Assembly (NCBI RefSeq): GCF_001697225.1 | Contig: NZ_CP014671.1 | Location: 868,001-932,000, forward strand | Source of the DNA: Immundisolibacter cernigliae | GTDB lineage: Bacteria; Pseudomonadota; Gammaproteobacteria; Immundisolibacterales; Immundisolibacteraceae | Reading direction: 5' to 3' | Length of the DNA: 64,000 nucleotides | Shown here: positions 15,809-22,661 of the stretch, one piece after another | How positions within the stretch are numbered: position 1 is the first letter of the stretch | Layout of the letters: each line of letters starts with the position of its first letter | Position numbers and translations under genes: made by a program | Notes under the pieces: generated by a model | Told to the model about the DNA's origin: nothing | The model's input: the letters and a program-made list of their open reading frames with translations, nothing else | Databases searched by the model: none

Positions 15809-16030
15809 ATGATTGAACATCACTTTGTAATTTGCGCCGAAAACACCGGCTATGAAGCCTCTTTGGAGCGGCGCAAGCTGTACGAGGTAATTAGTGATCC
15901 TGATGCCGACAAACACGATCAGCTGCGCGTCATAGACGAGTCGGGTGAAGACTACCTGTACCCAAAATCTTTCTTCATTGGCGTGGAGCTGCCCCAGAAG
16001 GTCATTGACCGCATTGCCCTGACGGCGTGA
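15809..16030 (+). CDS. Small conserved hypothetical protein (73 aa)
   Basis: From ATG 15809 the product is 73 residues and acidic, with ENTGYEASLERRKLYEVI, RVIDESGEDYLYPKSFF and VELPQKVIDRIAL. Similar small proteins are common in proteobacteria and other bacteria, often next to mobile or toxin-antitoxin genes, but no function is known to me. It follows the frameshifted RKRYG protein and may have been its partner. A family D repeat begins 15 nt after the stop. Confidence 0.65.
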   Translation: MIEHHFVICAENTGYEASLERRKLYEVISDPDADKHDQLRVIDESGEDYLYPKSFFIGVELPQKVIDRIALTA

Positions 16031-16045
16031 AAAGGAAATCGAGAC

Positions 16046-16083
16046 GTAGCCTGGATGCAGCGCAGCGGAATCCGGGATTCCGC
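16046..16083. repeat. Family D repeat, left-half copy
   Basis: GTAGCCTGGATGCAGCGCAG continuing to GGAATCCGGGATT. Full family D units are about 83 bp, with this left arm and an inverted right arm ending ATACGGGCTAC. Only the left half is present here. Confidence 0.65.
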
Positions 16084-16150
16084 AGCCGCCGCGTTCCCAC
16101 TTGGTGCCGCGCCCCGCGGCCAACCAGACTGACCACGCCGACTGCCTTAC

Positions 16151-16345
16151 CTGGAGCCCGGCTGCGCCGGGCGATCAACGCTGCCTCATCCGCCAGGCGA
16201 TCGTCGCTGCCTCATCCGCCGGGCGATCGCGCAGCGAAGCTGCGCTCCTACAAATCCATGCACGCCGCCCCGGTCGCGGGCATGGCCCGCTCCTGCCGCG
16301 GAAGGCCAGCCGTGTTCGGGCATCGTCAGCAACACGCAGCGCCGT
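16151..16345. repeat. Family A repeat followed by family I repeat, copy 2
   Basis: An extended family A unit (16151-16252) runs into family I (16246-16342), the same order as at 15339 and 15232 but intact here. With the family D half copy and the palindrome at 16351 it fills 16031-16382. Confidence 0.7.
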
Positions 16346-16350
16346 TTCGT

Positions 16351-16379
16351 GCTGATTGTAAGTTGAACTTACAATCAGC
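16351..16379. promoter_or_regulatory. Perfect 29-bp palindrome upstream of the AAA/DUF4143 gene
   Basis: Arms GCTGATTGTAAGTT (16351-16364) and AACTTACAATCAGC (16366-16379) are perfect inverted repeats around a single G. The palindrome ends 3 bp before the ATG at 16383, so it covers the position of the ribosome-binding site and of the promoter or transcript start. This suits an autoregulatory operator or an RNA hairpin that hides the start codon. No separate Shine-Dalgarno sequence is visible. Confidence 0.75.
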
Positions 16380-16382
16380 CAC

Positions 16383-17543
16383 ATGATCCCCCGCGACGCC
16401 AGCCATACGCTCAGCAGCCTCGCCGCTGGCTACCCCGTCCTGGCGGTTACCGGCCCGCGCCAGTCCGGCAAAACGACGCTGTGCCGGGCACTGTTCCCGG
16501 CCCTGCCCTACGCCTCGCTGGAAGACCCGGACACCCGCCAGTTTGCGCAGGAAGACACACGCGGCTTTCTGGCCCAGTACCCGGACGGCGCCGTGCTGGA
16601 CGAAGCGCAGCGCTGCCCGGACCTGTTCGCCTACCTGCAAAGGCGCGTGGACGAAGATCCGCGTCCCGGCCGCTTCGTGCTGACCGGCTCGCAGCAGTTC
16701 GGTCTGATGTCCGGCATCAGCCAGAGCCTGGCCGGCCGCGTGGCCCTGCTGCATCTGCTGCCCCTTGGCATTGCGGAGCTGCGCGCCGGCGGCCTGCTGC
16801 CGCCGTCCCTGGACCGGCTGCTGCTGGATGGTGGCTACCCGCCGGTGCACGACCGCCGGCTCGACCCGGCCATCTGGTACGCCAACTACGTGCAGACCTA
16901 CCTGGAGCGGGACGTACGGCAACTGATCAACGTGCGCGACCTGGCTCAGTTCCAGCGCTTCGTGCGCCTGTGCGCCGGCCGCACCGGGCAACTGCTGAAC
17001 CTGTCGGCGCTGGGCGACGAGGCCGGCGTCAGCCACAACACCGCCGGGCAGTGGCTGTCCGTGCTGGAGGCCAGCTACCTCATCCACCGCCTGCCGCCGC
17101 ATCACCGCAACTTCAACAAGCGGCTGGTCAAAACCCCGAAGCTCTATTTTCTGGACACCGGCCTGGCTGCGCGCCTGCTGGGCATCGAAACCGAGTCACA
17201 ACTGGCCACCCACCCCCTGCGCGGCGCCCTGTTCGAAACCTGGGTGGTGAGCGAACACCTCAAGGCGCGCTTCAACCGTGGCCTGCCGGCCAATCTGAGC
17301 TTCTGGCGCGACCGTGCCGGGCACGAGGTGGACCTGATCATCGAACGCGACAACCGCCTGTGGCCAGTAGAAGCCAAAGCAGGATCAACCATCACAGCGG
17401 ATGCCAGCCGCAGCCTGCTGCGCTGGCTGGATGTGGCCGCAGACGCCGCCGCCGAACCGACGCTGGTGTACGCGGGCGAGCATGCGCAAACCCGAAACGG
17501 CGTGAAATGGATTCCGTGGCGGGAATGGCAACCACACGTCTGA
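16383..17543 (+). CDS. AAA-family ATPase with DUF4143 domain
   Basis: A 386-residue protein. An N-terminal AAA_14 domain has Walker A GPRQSGKT (24-31) and Walker B VLDEAQR (Asp73-Glu74), plus the FVLTGSQQF sensor-like strand. The C-terminal DUF4143 part includes YLERDVRQL and a PD-(D/E)xK-like segment, FWRDRAGHEVDLIIERDNRLWPVEAKAG read in pieces, with Asp, Glu and Lys at the nuclease spacing. These proteins are widespread in genomic islands and of uncertain function, possibly defence or toxin-like. The perfect palindrome just upstream suggests tight self-regulation. Intact, alone in its transcription unit. Confidence 0.85.
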   Translation: MIPRDASHTLSSLAAGYPVLAVTGPRQSGKTTLCRALFPALPYASLEDPDTRQFAQEDTRGFLAQYPDGAVLDEAQRCPDLFAYLQRRVDEDPRPGRFVLTGSQQFGLMSGISQSLAGRVALLHLLPLGIAELRAGGLLPPSLDRLLLDGGYPPVHDRRLDPAIWYANYVQTYLERDVRQLINVRDLAQFQRFVRLCAGRTGQLLNLSALGDEAGVSHNTAGQWLSVLEASYLIHRLPPHHRNFNKRLVKTPKLYFLDTGLAARLLGIETESQLATHPLRGALFETWVVSEHLKARFNRGLPANLSFWRDRAGHEVDLIIERDNRLWPVEAKAGSTITADASRSLLRWLDVAADAAAEPTLVYAGEHAQTRNGVKWIPWREWQPHV

Positions 17544-17667
17544 TACTCGGACCGCCACCGGGCTGAGCCGGTGCTGCGGCCTCCGCGGTAGGAGCGGGCC
17601 ATGCCCACGACCGCAACCCGGCCCAACTCGAACCGGCGGGGGCCGTGCTACCTTCTAGCTAGCTACT

Positions 17668-17806
17668 TAAGGAAGCGCTGAATAAATCCATCCTGGATTT
17701 CTCAGCGCCCGCCATCGGAAAAGCGTGGTTTTCCGATGGCTCACAAAATCAGCAGCTTACAGCCGCTGATTTCGGCAGCGCGTCCCTGCGCTGCAGGAAA
17801 CAGGCT
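17668..17806. repeat. Family B MITE-like element, copy 2
   Basis: Begins TTAAGGAAGCGCTGAATAAA and contains the hairpins AAATCCATCCTGGATTT and CCATCGGAAAA..TTTTCCGATGG. The right part is GCAGCGCGTCCCTGCGCTGC. It ends six bases before the ATG of the first Phd antitoxin. The right terminal repeat is less complete than in the 19769 copy. Confidence 0.65.
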
Positions 17807-17811
17807 AGACG

Positions 17812-18066
17812 ATGAAAAGCGTACCCATTTACGAAGCCAAGAATCGCCTTTCGGAACTGGTGGCCGCCGTCGAGCAGGGCGAAACCGTGGCCATCACCCG
17901 TCGCGGCCGGCCGGTCGCCCGGCTGGTTGCCGACACCGGCGATGCCCCGGAGCACCTGCCACAGCGCCAACGTGCTGCCGCGGCACTCGCAGAATTGCGC
18001 CGTCTGCGCCACGGCGTGCGCCTGGAGGGCGACCCCAAGGCCATCGCCCGGGAAGGGCTCGACTGA
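17812..18066 (+). CDS. Type II antitoxin, Phd/YefM family
   Basis: An 84-residue protein with the Phd/YefM DNA-binding fold at its N terminus (VPIYEAKNRLSELVAAVEQG, TVAITRRGRPVARLV) and a short basic-acidic C-terminal tail that should wrap the toxin. The stop overlaps the toxin ATG (TGATG), a standard antitoxin-toxin coupling. Expression probably starts within or just beside the family B element, which ends only a few bases upstream. It would neutralise the PIN ribonuclease and repress the operon. Confidence 0.85.
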   Translation: MKSVPIYEAKNRLSELVAAVEQGETVAITRRGRPVARLVADTGDAPEHLPQRQRAAAALAELRRLRHGVRLEGDPKAIAREGLD

Positions 18067-18470
18067 TGCCCTTCGTGCTCGACAGCTCGGTGGTGTGTGG
18101 CTGGATTTTCGAAAACCAGGCCAATGCCTACACCGAGTCGGTCGCCCAGCGCCTGCTGGACGACCGCGCCCATGCCCCCGGCCTGTGGCCGATGGAACTG
18201 GCCAACGTACTGCGCACCGGGTGCAAGCGCGGCATCCTGATCGCCCAGCAGGCGCAGGCCGTGCTCGAAAACCTGGCCGCCCTGCCCATCGATACAGACA
18301 CCCGGCCGGCCAGCGCAGCCACGCTGCTGTCCCTTGCCCTGCGCCATGACCTGAGCGCCTGCGACGCCGCCTATCTCGAGCTGGCGCTGCGCCTGCAACA
18401 GCCCATCGCCACCCAGGATGCCGCCCTCGCCGAGGCCGCCCGTGCCGCCGGCGTCGGCGTGCTGGCCTGA
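18066..18470 (+). CDS. Type II toxin, VapC-like PIN-domain ribonuclease
   Basis: A 134-residue PIN-domain protein with the acidic metal-binding set D6 (MPFVLDSSVV), E44 (WPMELANVLR), D100 (LSACDAAYLELA) and D118 (ATQDAAL). The fold cleaves RNA, usually tRNA or rRNA, when the antitoxin is degraded. It overlaps the antitoxin gene by one base. It appears intact. The following 212 nt (18471-18682) hold no gene or repeat I can recognise. Confidence 0.87.
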   Translation: MPFVLDSSVVCGWIFENQANAYTESVAQRLLDDRAHAPGLWPMELANVLRTGCKRGILIAQQAQAVLENLAALPIDTDTRPASAATLLSLALRHDLSACDAAYLELALRLQQPIATQDAALAEAARAAGVGVLA

Positions 18471-18682
18471 GCGCGCCCCTGCGCCGTACGCGAACTGATC
18501 CAAAACGCCGACGAATGGCCCGCCATGCGGCTCACCCGCAACCGCCTCGCGCGGCCGCGATTTCGGCGATACCCTGTGCGCAGCGCAGCACGCCATCCAT
18601 GCTTACGCGCAAACGCAGTTCGCCGTGTGAGCAGCCAGCCACCCAGCAATAACGGCATGACTGCCATGGGAGCATCGAAAAC

Positions 18683-18949
18683 ATGCCCGTGATATCAATG
18701 TTCTACGGGATTATTATCCGAATGTACTTTCTGGATGATCAACATCACAGTGCGCCGCACATTCACGCGCGGTATGCAGAGTTTGAAGCATCGGTGCGGA
18801 TTGCGGATGGAGAGGTGTTGGCAGGCGAATTGCCGCGCAAACAGCTGCGCCTCGTACAGGCCTGGATAGAGCTTCGTCGAGACGAACTTCTGGCAGATTG
18901 GGAACTGGCCGCGGCCGGACAGATGCCCTACAAAATCGATCCATTGTGA
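18683..18949 (+). CDS. DUF4160 domain protein
   Basis: An 88-residue protein with the DUF4160 signature: MFYGIIIRMYFLDDQHHSAP, then HIHARYAEFEASV and LPRKQLRLVQAWIELRRDEL. The His-rich HH-x3-PHIHA stretch is the family hallmark. DUF4160 genes are regularly followed by DUF2442 genes, as here 7 nt downstream, and the pair is regarded as a possible toxin-antitoxin module without proven activity. Which partner would be toxic is not known. Confidence 0.8.
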   Translation: MPVISMFYGIIIRMYFLDDQHHSAPHIHARYAEFEASVRIADGEVLAGELPRKQLRLVQAWIELRRDELLADWELAAAGQMPYKIDPL

Positions 18950-18956
18950 GGTTTCC

Positions 18957-19205
18957 ATGTACTGGGATGTAACAAATGTGCGCCCGCTGGATGACTATCA
19001 GATATACGTCGAACTGCAAGACGGCCGACAAGGCGTCTTCGACCTGAAGCCGTACCTGAATCACGGTCTATTCAGCGAGCTGAAAGACAAAAACTACTTC
19101 TCGCAGGTATCCATAGCGTTCGGTGCCGTAACGTGGCCCCACGCACAAGACATCGCACCGGAAACACTGCTTGCCGGAATGAAGCTGGTCGGGCAGCCAA
19201 CGTAG
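18957..19205 (+). CDS. DUF2442 domain protein
   Basis: An 82-residue protein (MYWDVTNVRPLDDYQIYVEL, VFDLKPYLNHGLFSELKD, ITWP-like VTWPHAQDIAPETLL) matching the DUF2442 family. It is the partner of the DUF4160 gene just upstream and probably cotranscribed. Its stop falls within three bases of the hairpin repeat at 19202, which may serve as terminator. Confidence 0.8.
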   Translation: MYWDVTNVRPLDDYQIYVELQDGRQGVFDLKPYLNHGLFSELKDKNYFSQVSIAFGAVTWPHAQDIAPETLLAGMKLVGQPT

Positions 19206-19320
19206 GGTGGGCAAAGCGCGGCGTGCCCACGCGGACACGGCGCCCGGCGCCGCATGCGGCTCATCGAAAGCTCGTCAGAACCGCGTGGGCACGGCCTTAC
19301 GGCCTTTGCCCACCCTATAC
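19202..19320. repeat. Long inverted-repeat element (GTAGGGTGGGCAAAG type)
   Basis: The ends GTAGGGTGGGCAAAGC and GGCCTTTGCCCACCCTA are complementary. Inside, GTGCCCACGCGG pairs with CCGCGTGGGCAC, so the 119 bases can form one long interrupted hairpin. Similar elements are common between genes in proteobacteria. It overlaps the end of the DUF2442 gene. A family A half unit (19336-19377) and a family I fragment follow and fill 19206-19517. Confidence 0.7.
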
Positions 19321-19499
19321 GGGCTGCCGCATCCGACCGGCGATCATCGCGCAGCGAAGCTGCGCTCCTACAAATCCATGCGCGCCGCCCCGGTCGCGGG
19401 CATGGCCCGCTCCTACCCGCAACAGCACAGCGTCAGACCAGAATTTGGGCGTTCTTGCCGACACACACACACCCCGCCTTATCCTGACCACCCAGATAG

Positions 19500-19766
<267 letters not shown>

Positions 19767-19768
19767 AG

Positions 19769-19918
19769 AAGCGCTGAATAAATCCATCCTGGATTTCTCA
19801 GCGCCCGCCATCGGAAAAGCGTGGTTTTCCGATGGCTCACAAGATCAGCCGCTTACAGCCGCTGATCTTGGCAGCGCGTCCCTGCGCTGCGGGAAACGCT
19901 GAATACTTCAGCGGTTCC
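19769..19918. repeat. Family B MITE-like element inside a toxin-antitoxin operon
   Basis: The best-preserved family B copy. The left end is GAAGCGCTGAATAAATCC and the right end CGCTGAATACTTCAGCGGTTCC; the right end reversed (GGAACCGCTGAAGTATTC) matches the left, giving imperfect terminal inverted repeats. TTAG occurs on both sides (19763-19766 and 19918-19921) and could be a target duplication. Internal hairpins match those of the other copies. No coding capacity. Confidence 0.7.
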
Positions 19919-19928
19919 TTAGTAGGCC

Positions 19929-20351
19929 GTGCAATACCTGGACACCAGCCTCCTGCTTGCAGCACTCACGCACGAAGCGCGCACCGCATCACTTCAAACC
20001 TGGCTGGCCGCGCAGGATCCTGAAAACCTTGCCGTCAGTGATTGGGTCGTCACCGAGTTCTCCGGCGCCCTGTCGATAAAAGTACGCACCGGCCAGCTGA
20101 CGCCGTACCACCGCGCCCAGGCCCTGGCCGTATTTTCGGCGCTGGTCGACAACTCGCTGCTGGTTTGGCCCGTGTCGCGCCTGGACTTTCGCACCGCCGC
20201 GCGGTTTGCAGATCAGCACGCCACGGGCCTGCGCAGCGGCGACGCGTTGCACCTGGCCGTCGCCGCCAATCACGGCGGGTGCGTCTGCACGCTGGACCGT
20301 GCCCTGTGCCAGGCGGCCATCGCGCTTGGCGTCAGCACCGAATCGTTGTAA
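19929..20351 (+). CDS. Type II toxin, VapC-like PIN-domain ribonuclease
   Basis: A 140-residue PIN protein from GTG 19929 with D5 (QYLDTSLLL), E43 (VVTEFSGAL), D105 (RSGDALHLA) and D123 (TLDRAL) as metal ligands. It belongs with the antitoxin at 19518, but a family B element lies between them. With an intact catalytic set it should still be toxic if translated, so either the element allows read-through or a promoter inside it drives the gene. A strong hairpin terminator follows the stop. Confidence 0.85.
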   Translation: MQYLDTSLLLAALTHEARTASLQTWLAAQDPENLAVSDWVVTEFSGALSIKVRTGQLTPYHRAQALAVFSALVDNSLLVWPVSRLDFRTAARFADQHATGLRSGDALHLAVAANHGGCVCTLDRALCQAAIALGVSTESL

Positions 20352-20387
20352 CGCTGGCCCTGCCGTGTGCCGACCACGCCGAGGCGA

Positions 20388-20421
20388 GCTGAAAAATGCC
20401 ACGGAAGGCATTTTTTTCAGC
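20388..20421. terminator. Bidirectional intrinsic terminator
   Basis: Stem GCTGAAAAATGCC (20388-20400) with GGCATTTTTTTCAGC (20407-20421) and a six-base loop. A-rich and T-rich arms provide a U-tract in both directions, suiting the convergent vapC and fic genes. Confidence 0.75.
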
Positions 20422-20424
20422 CTT

Positions 20425-20456
20425 TCCAAAGGGGAATCGAACCCGCGTCCCGCAGT
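20425..20456 (-). other. tRNA/tmRNA T-arm-like fragment
   Basis: On the minus strand this reads CTGCGGGACGCGGGTTCGAT followed by TCCCC. This looks like the T-stem and loop at the 3' end of tmRNA or a tRNA. No acceptor stem, CCA or upstream tRNA body is visible. It lies immediately 3' of the fic stop and could be a scar of integration at such a gene, or chance. Confidence 0.3.
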
Positions 20457-20459
20457 CCC

Positions 20460-21509
20460 TCAGCGCAGGCCGTACCAGACTCCACGGCCACTGCCGTGCT
20501 GATCAAGCGTGCCGCGCTCGACCAATGCCCGGAAGTGCTGCTTCAGCGTGTTGCGGCTGGCGCCGGTCAGCTTGATGGCCTCGCCGATGGTGACGCGCCC
20601 GTGCTCGCGGGCGAACTCGACGATCCGTAACTGCAGTTCCGGCAGGGCCGCCAGCACGATCCTCTCGCGCTCGACCTTCTTCTCCAGGCGCCGAACCTGC
20701 TCGGCCAGGGAGCGCAGGAAGAACACCAGCCACGGTTGCCAGTTCGGTGCCTCGGTGCGGATCGTGCCCTGCGTCTGCCGCAAAGCCAGGTAGTACGCTT
20801 CCTTGCTCTGCTCGATCACGCTCTCCAGCGAACTGTACGGCACGTAGGCGTACCCAGCCTGCAACAGCAGGAGCGTCGTCAGCACCCGGGAGAGCCGTCC
20901 GTTGCCATCCTGAAAAGGATGGATCTCCAGAAACACGACAACGCACAAGGCGATGATCAGCAACGGATGCAGCCGCGCTGTCTCCCGCTCCTGGTTCACC
21001 CATGCGACCAGCTCCGTCATCAGGCGGGGCGTATCGAAGGGCGTCGCAGTCTGAAACACGATGCCAATCTGTGCGCCGGTCTCGTCGAAGGCGGCAACGC
21101 TGTTCGAGTTGGTCTTGTAGTTGCCGCGATGCCAGGTGTCCTTCTCGCTGTAGCGCAGCAGGATCTGGTGCAACTGCTTGATGTGGTTCTCGGTGAACGG
21201 GATGTCCTGCCACGACGAGAACACCAGGTCCATCAGCTCGGCGTAGCCGGCCACCTCCTGCTCGTCGCGAGTGGCGAAGGACTTGATCTCCAGGTTCGAC
21301 AGCAGCTGCTCCACCTCGCGGTCGGACAGCTTGCTGCCCTCGATGCGGGTGGAGGAGCCGATGCTCTCGATGGTGGCCACGCGGCGCAGGGCCGACAGTC
21401 GGTCAGGCGCGAGCGTGCCCAAGGCGCGCCAGGCGCCCTTGAACTCGTCGATCCTGGCGACGAGGCGCAGGATCTCCGGGGTGATCTGGAGGGTGTCGGT
21501 TCGCAGCAT
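20460..21509 (-). CDS. Fic family AMPylase-type protein with C-terminal winged helix
   Basis: A 349-residue protein with the catalytic Fic motif HPFQDGNGRLSR at 197-208, complete with His and the GNGR anion hole. An N-terminal inhibitory helix motif S53-x3-E57-G58 (STRIEG) marks the class II self-inhibited type. The C-terminal part (VTIGEAIKLTGASRNTLKQH) is a helix-turn-helix that probably binds its own promoter. Upstream direct repeats of ACACCCATTT support autoregulation. Such proteins transfer AMP (or other nucleotides) to target proteins. The target is unknown, and no separate antitoxin is encoded. Confidence 0.88.
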   Translation of the reverse strand: MLRTDTLQITPEILRLVARIDEFKGAWRALGTLAPDRLSALRRVATIESIGSSTRIEGSKLSDREVEQLLSNLEIKSFATRDEQEVAGYAELMDLVFSSWQDIPFTENHIKQLHQILLRYSEKDTWHRGNYKTNSNSVAAFDETGAQIGIVFQTATPFDTPRLMTELVAWVNQERETARLHPLLIIALCVVVFLEIHPFQDGNGRLSRVLTTLLLLQAGYAYVPYSSLESVIEQSKEAYYLALRQTQGTIRTEAPNWQPWLVFFLRSLAEQVRRLEKKVERERIVLAALPELQLRIVEFAREHGRVTIGEAIKLTGASRNTLKQHFRALVERGTLDQHGSGRGVWYGLR

Positions 21510-21520
21510 GAACCAATACT

Positions 21521-21578
21521 ACACCCATTTACACCCATTTCGAGCCGCATCCAATAAGACGCCCATTTACACCCAATT
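21521..21578 (-). promoter_or_regulatory. Direct-repeat operator upstream of fic
   Basis: ACACCCATTT occurs twice in tandem (21521-21530, 21531-21540). A third related unit (TTTACACCCAATT) follows at about 21566-21578. They begin 11 bases upstream of the fic start. Their 10-bp spacing places protein contacts on one helix face; the winged-helix end of Fic is the likely ligand. Confidence 0.5.
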
Positions 21579-21649
21579 TGCCAGGCTTGGATCTTGCGGG
21601 GAATGGCCGGGAGACGGTCTAAAACCACCACCGCCACCCTCGCCAACGA

Positions 21650-21847
21650 CCGGACCGTGCGCCGATCAGGGACGAATGGATTCGGCGCGTGATCGAGTCG
21701 CCCGAGCGGGAGAATGTCCAGGCCGACGGGAGAATCCGCCGCTGGGCCAAGATAGACGAACACGAAGGCAGATACCTCAGAGTAGTGCTCCTGCCGGATG
21801 CGCAAACCGTCCACAACGCATTTTTCGACCGAGGATACAAGCCATGA
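21650..21847 (+). pseudogene. DUF4258-like toxin remnant
   Basis: The frame ending at TGA 21845-21847 reads RDEWIRRVIESPERENVQAD, GRIRRWAKIDEHEGRYLRVV and VHNAFFDRGYKP. This is the C-terminal two thirds of a DUF4258-type small protein. The upstream part (HPRQRPDRAPI) is only a degenerate trace of the usual HARxRM start, and no start codon is available in frame. Its stop overlaps the ATG of the DUF2283 remnant, so the two formed a typical two-gene module. Confidence 0.5.
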
Positions 21848-22040
21848 AGGTCCGGTATTTCGACGACACAGACACCCTGTACATCGAGTTTCGCGATGGC
21901 GATATCGCCGAGTCCAGGGACCTCGACGAAAAACCACACTCGACACCGACAGCCAGGGCAACATCTGCGCAATCACCTTCGAGCACGCCAGCCAGCGGAC
22001 CGACATTCGCCACCTGACCATTGAAGGCATCGCCGCGTAA
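21844..22040 (+). pseudogene. DUF2283 protein gene, frameshifted
   Basis: From ATG 21844 the product starts MKVRYFDDTDTLYIEFRDGD then ESRDLDE, a clear DUF2283 N terminus. In the run GACGAAAAACCACACTCGAC the frame breaks, and the remaining family sequence (LDTDSQGNICAITFEHASQR, ending GIAA) continues in another frame to the stop at 22038-22040. A single-base deletion explains this. With the decayed DUF4258 gene it is a dead module. Confidence 0.6.
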
Positions 22041-22106
22041 TGATGGCTCCGGCGCCTGGATTGTGGCTCTCTGCCCATCGGCCGAGACTGCTTCGCGGGC
22101 AGCTAC

Positions 22107-22275
22107 CTGAGCAGGAGCCCGGCTGCGCCGCGCGATCATCGCGCAGCGAAGCTGCGCCCCTACAAACCCATACACACCGTCCCGACCGGTTGTAGGAGCC
22201 CGGCTATGCCGGGCGATCATCGCGCCATCATCCGCCGGGCGACCATCGCGCAGCCAAGCTGCGCTCCCACAAATT
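22107..22275. repeat. Family A REP-like repeats, two copies
   Basis: One standard unit (22111-22160) and one extended unit (22192-22272, with GCCATCATCCGCCGGGCGAC spacer). Both have the GGAGCCCGGC..GCCG and GCGCAGC..GCTGCGC hairpins with scattered base changes. Confidence 0.7.
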
Positions 22276-22289
22276 CATACACACCGCCC

Positions 22290-22560
22290 GCCCGGCGAGC
22301 AGCCCATCGACATCGTCACCCGCACGCCGGACCAGGCGGCAGAACCCATCCACCGCGTTGCGCATGCCGCAGCCCCAATGCGACCGCTACCGCACCGACC
22401 CCTGAACCTGCGCGCCTGATGCGGGCTTTCCCCCACACCAACGTGCTGGTGTACCTGTTCGACGCCGACAATCCGACACGCGCGACCAGACGGCAACCCT
22501 GCTGGCCCGCCGGCAGGAAGACCTGGACCGCCCGGCGCAAACGGCCAGCGCTCAAGCGCC
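22290..22560 (+). pseudogene. Decayed PIN-domain toxin module
   Basis: ATG 22420 opens a frame reading MRAFPHTNVLVYLFDADNPT, matching the first strand and helix of PIN toxins (TNVLVYLFD with the first metal Asp position replaced by His). It then drifts out of frame: ARDQTATLLARRQEDL is readable only in another frame. Just upstream, PIDIVTRTPDQAAEPIHRV may be a trace of a nucleotidyltransferase-type partner. No intact product is possible. This occupies most of the gene-poor stretch 22041-22661. Confidence 0.4.
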
Positions 22561-22661
22561 ACCCGGGCCGCGTCGTTATCCTGTGCGCCGCGCGCGACAC
22601 TATCCACGGTCACGCACCGTCGCCGTTCAACATCCAACACAACTGCTGAAACACCCTCCCC

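Noticed and set aside
18471-18682. Possible small gene between vapC and the DUF4160 gene
   Set aside because: Short open frames exist but none has a ribosome-binding site or a recognisable motif.
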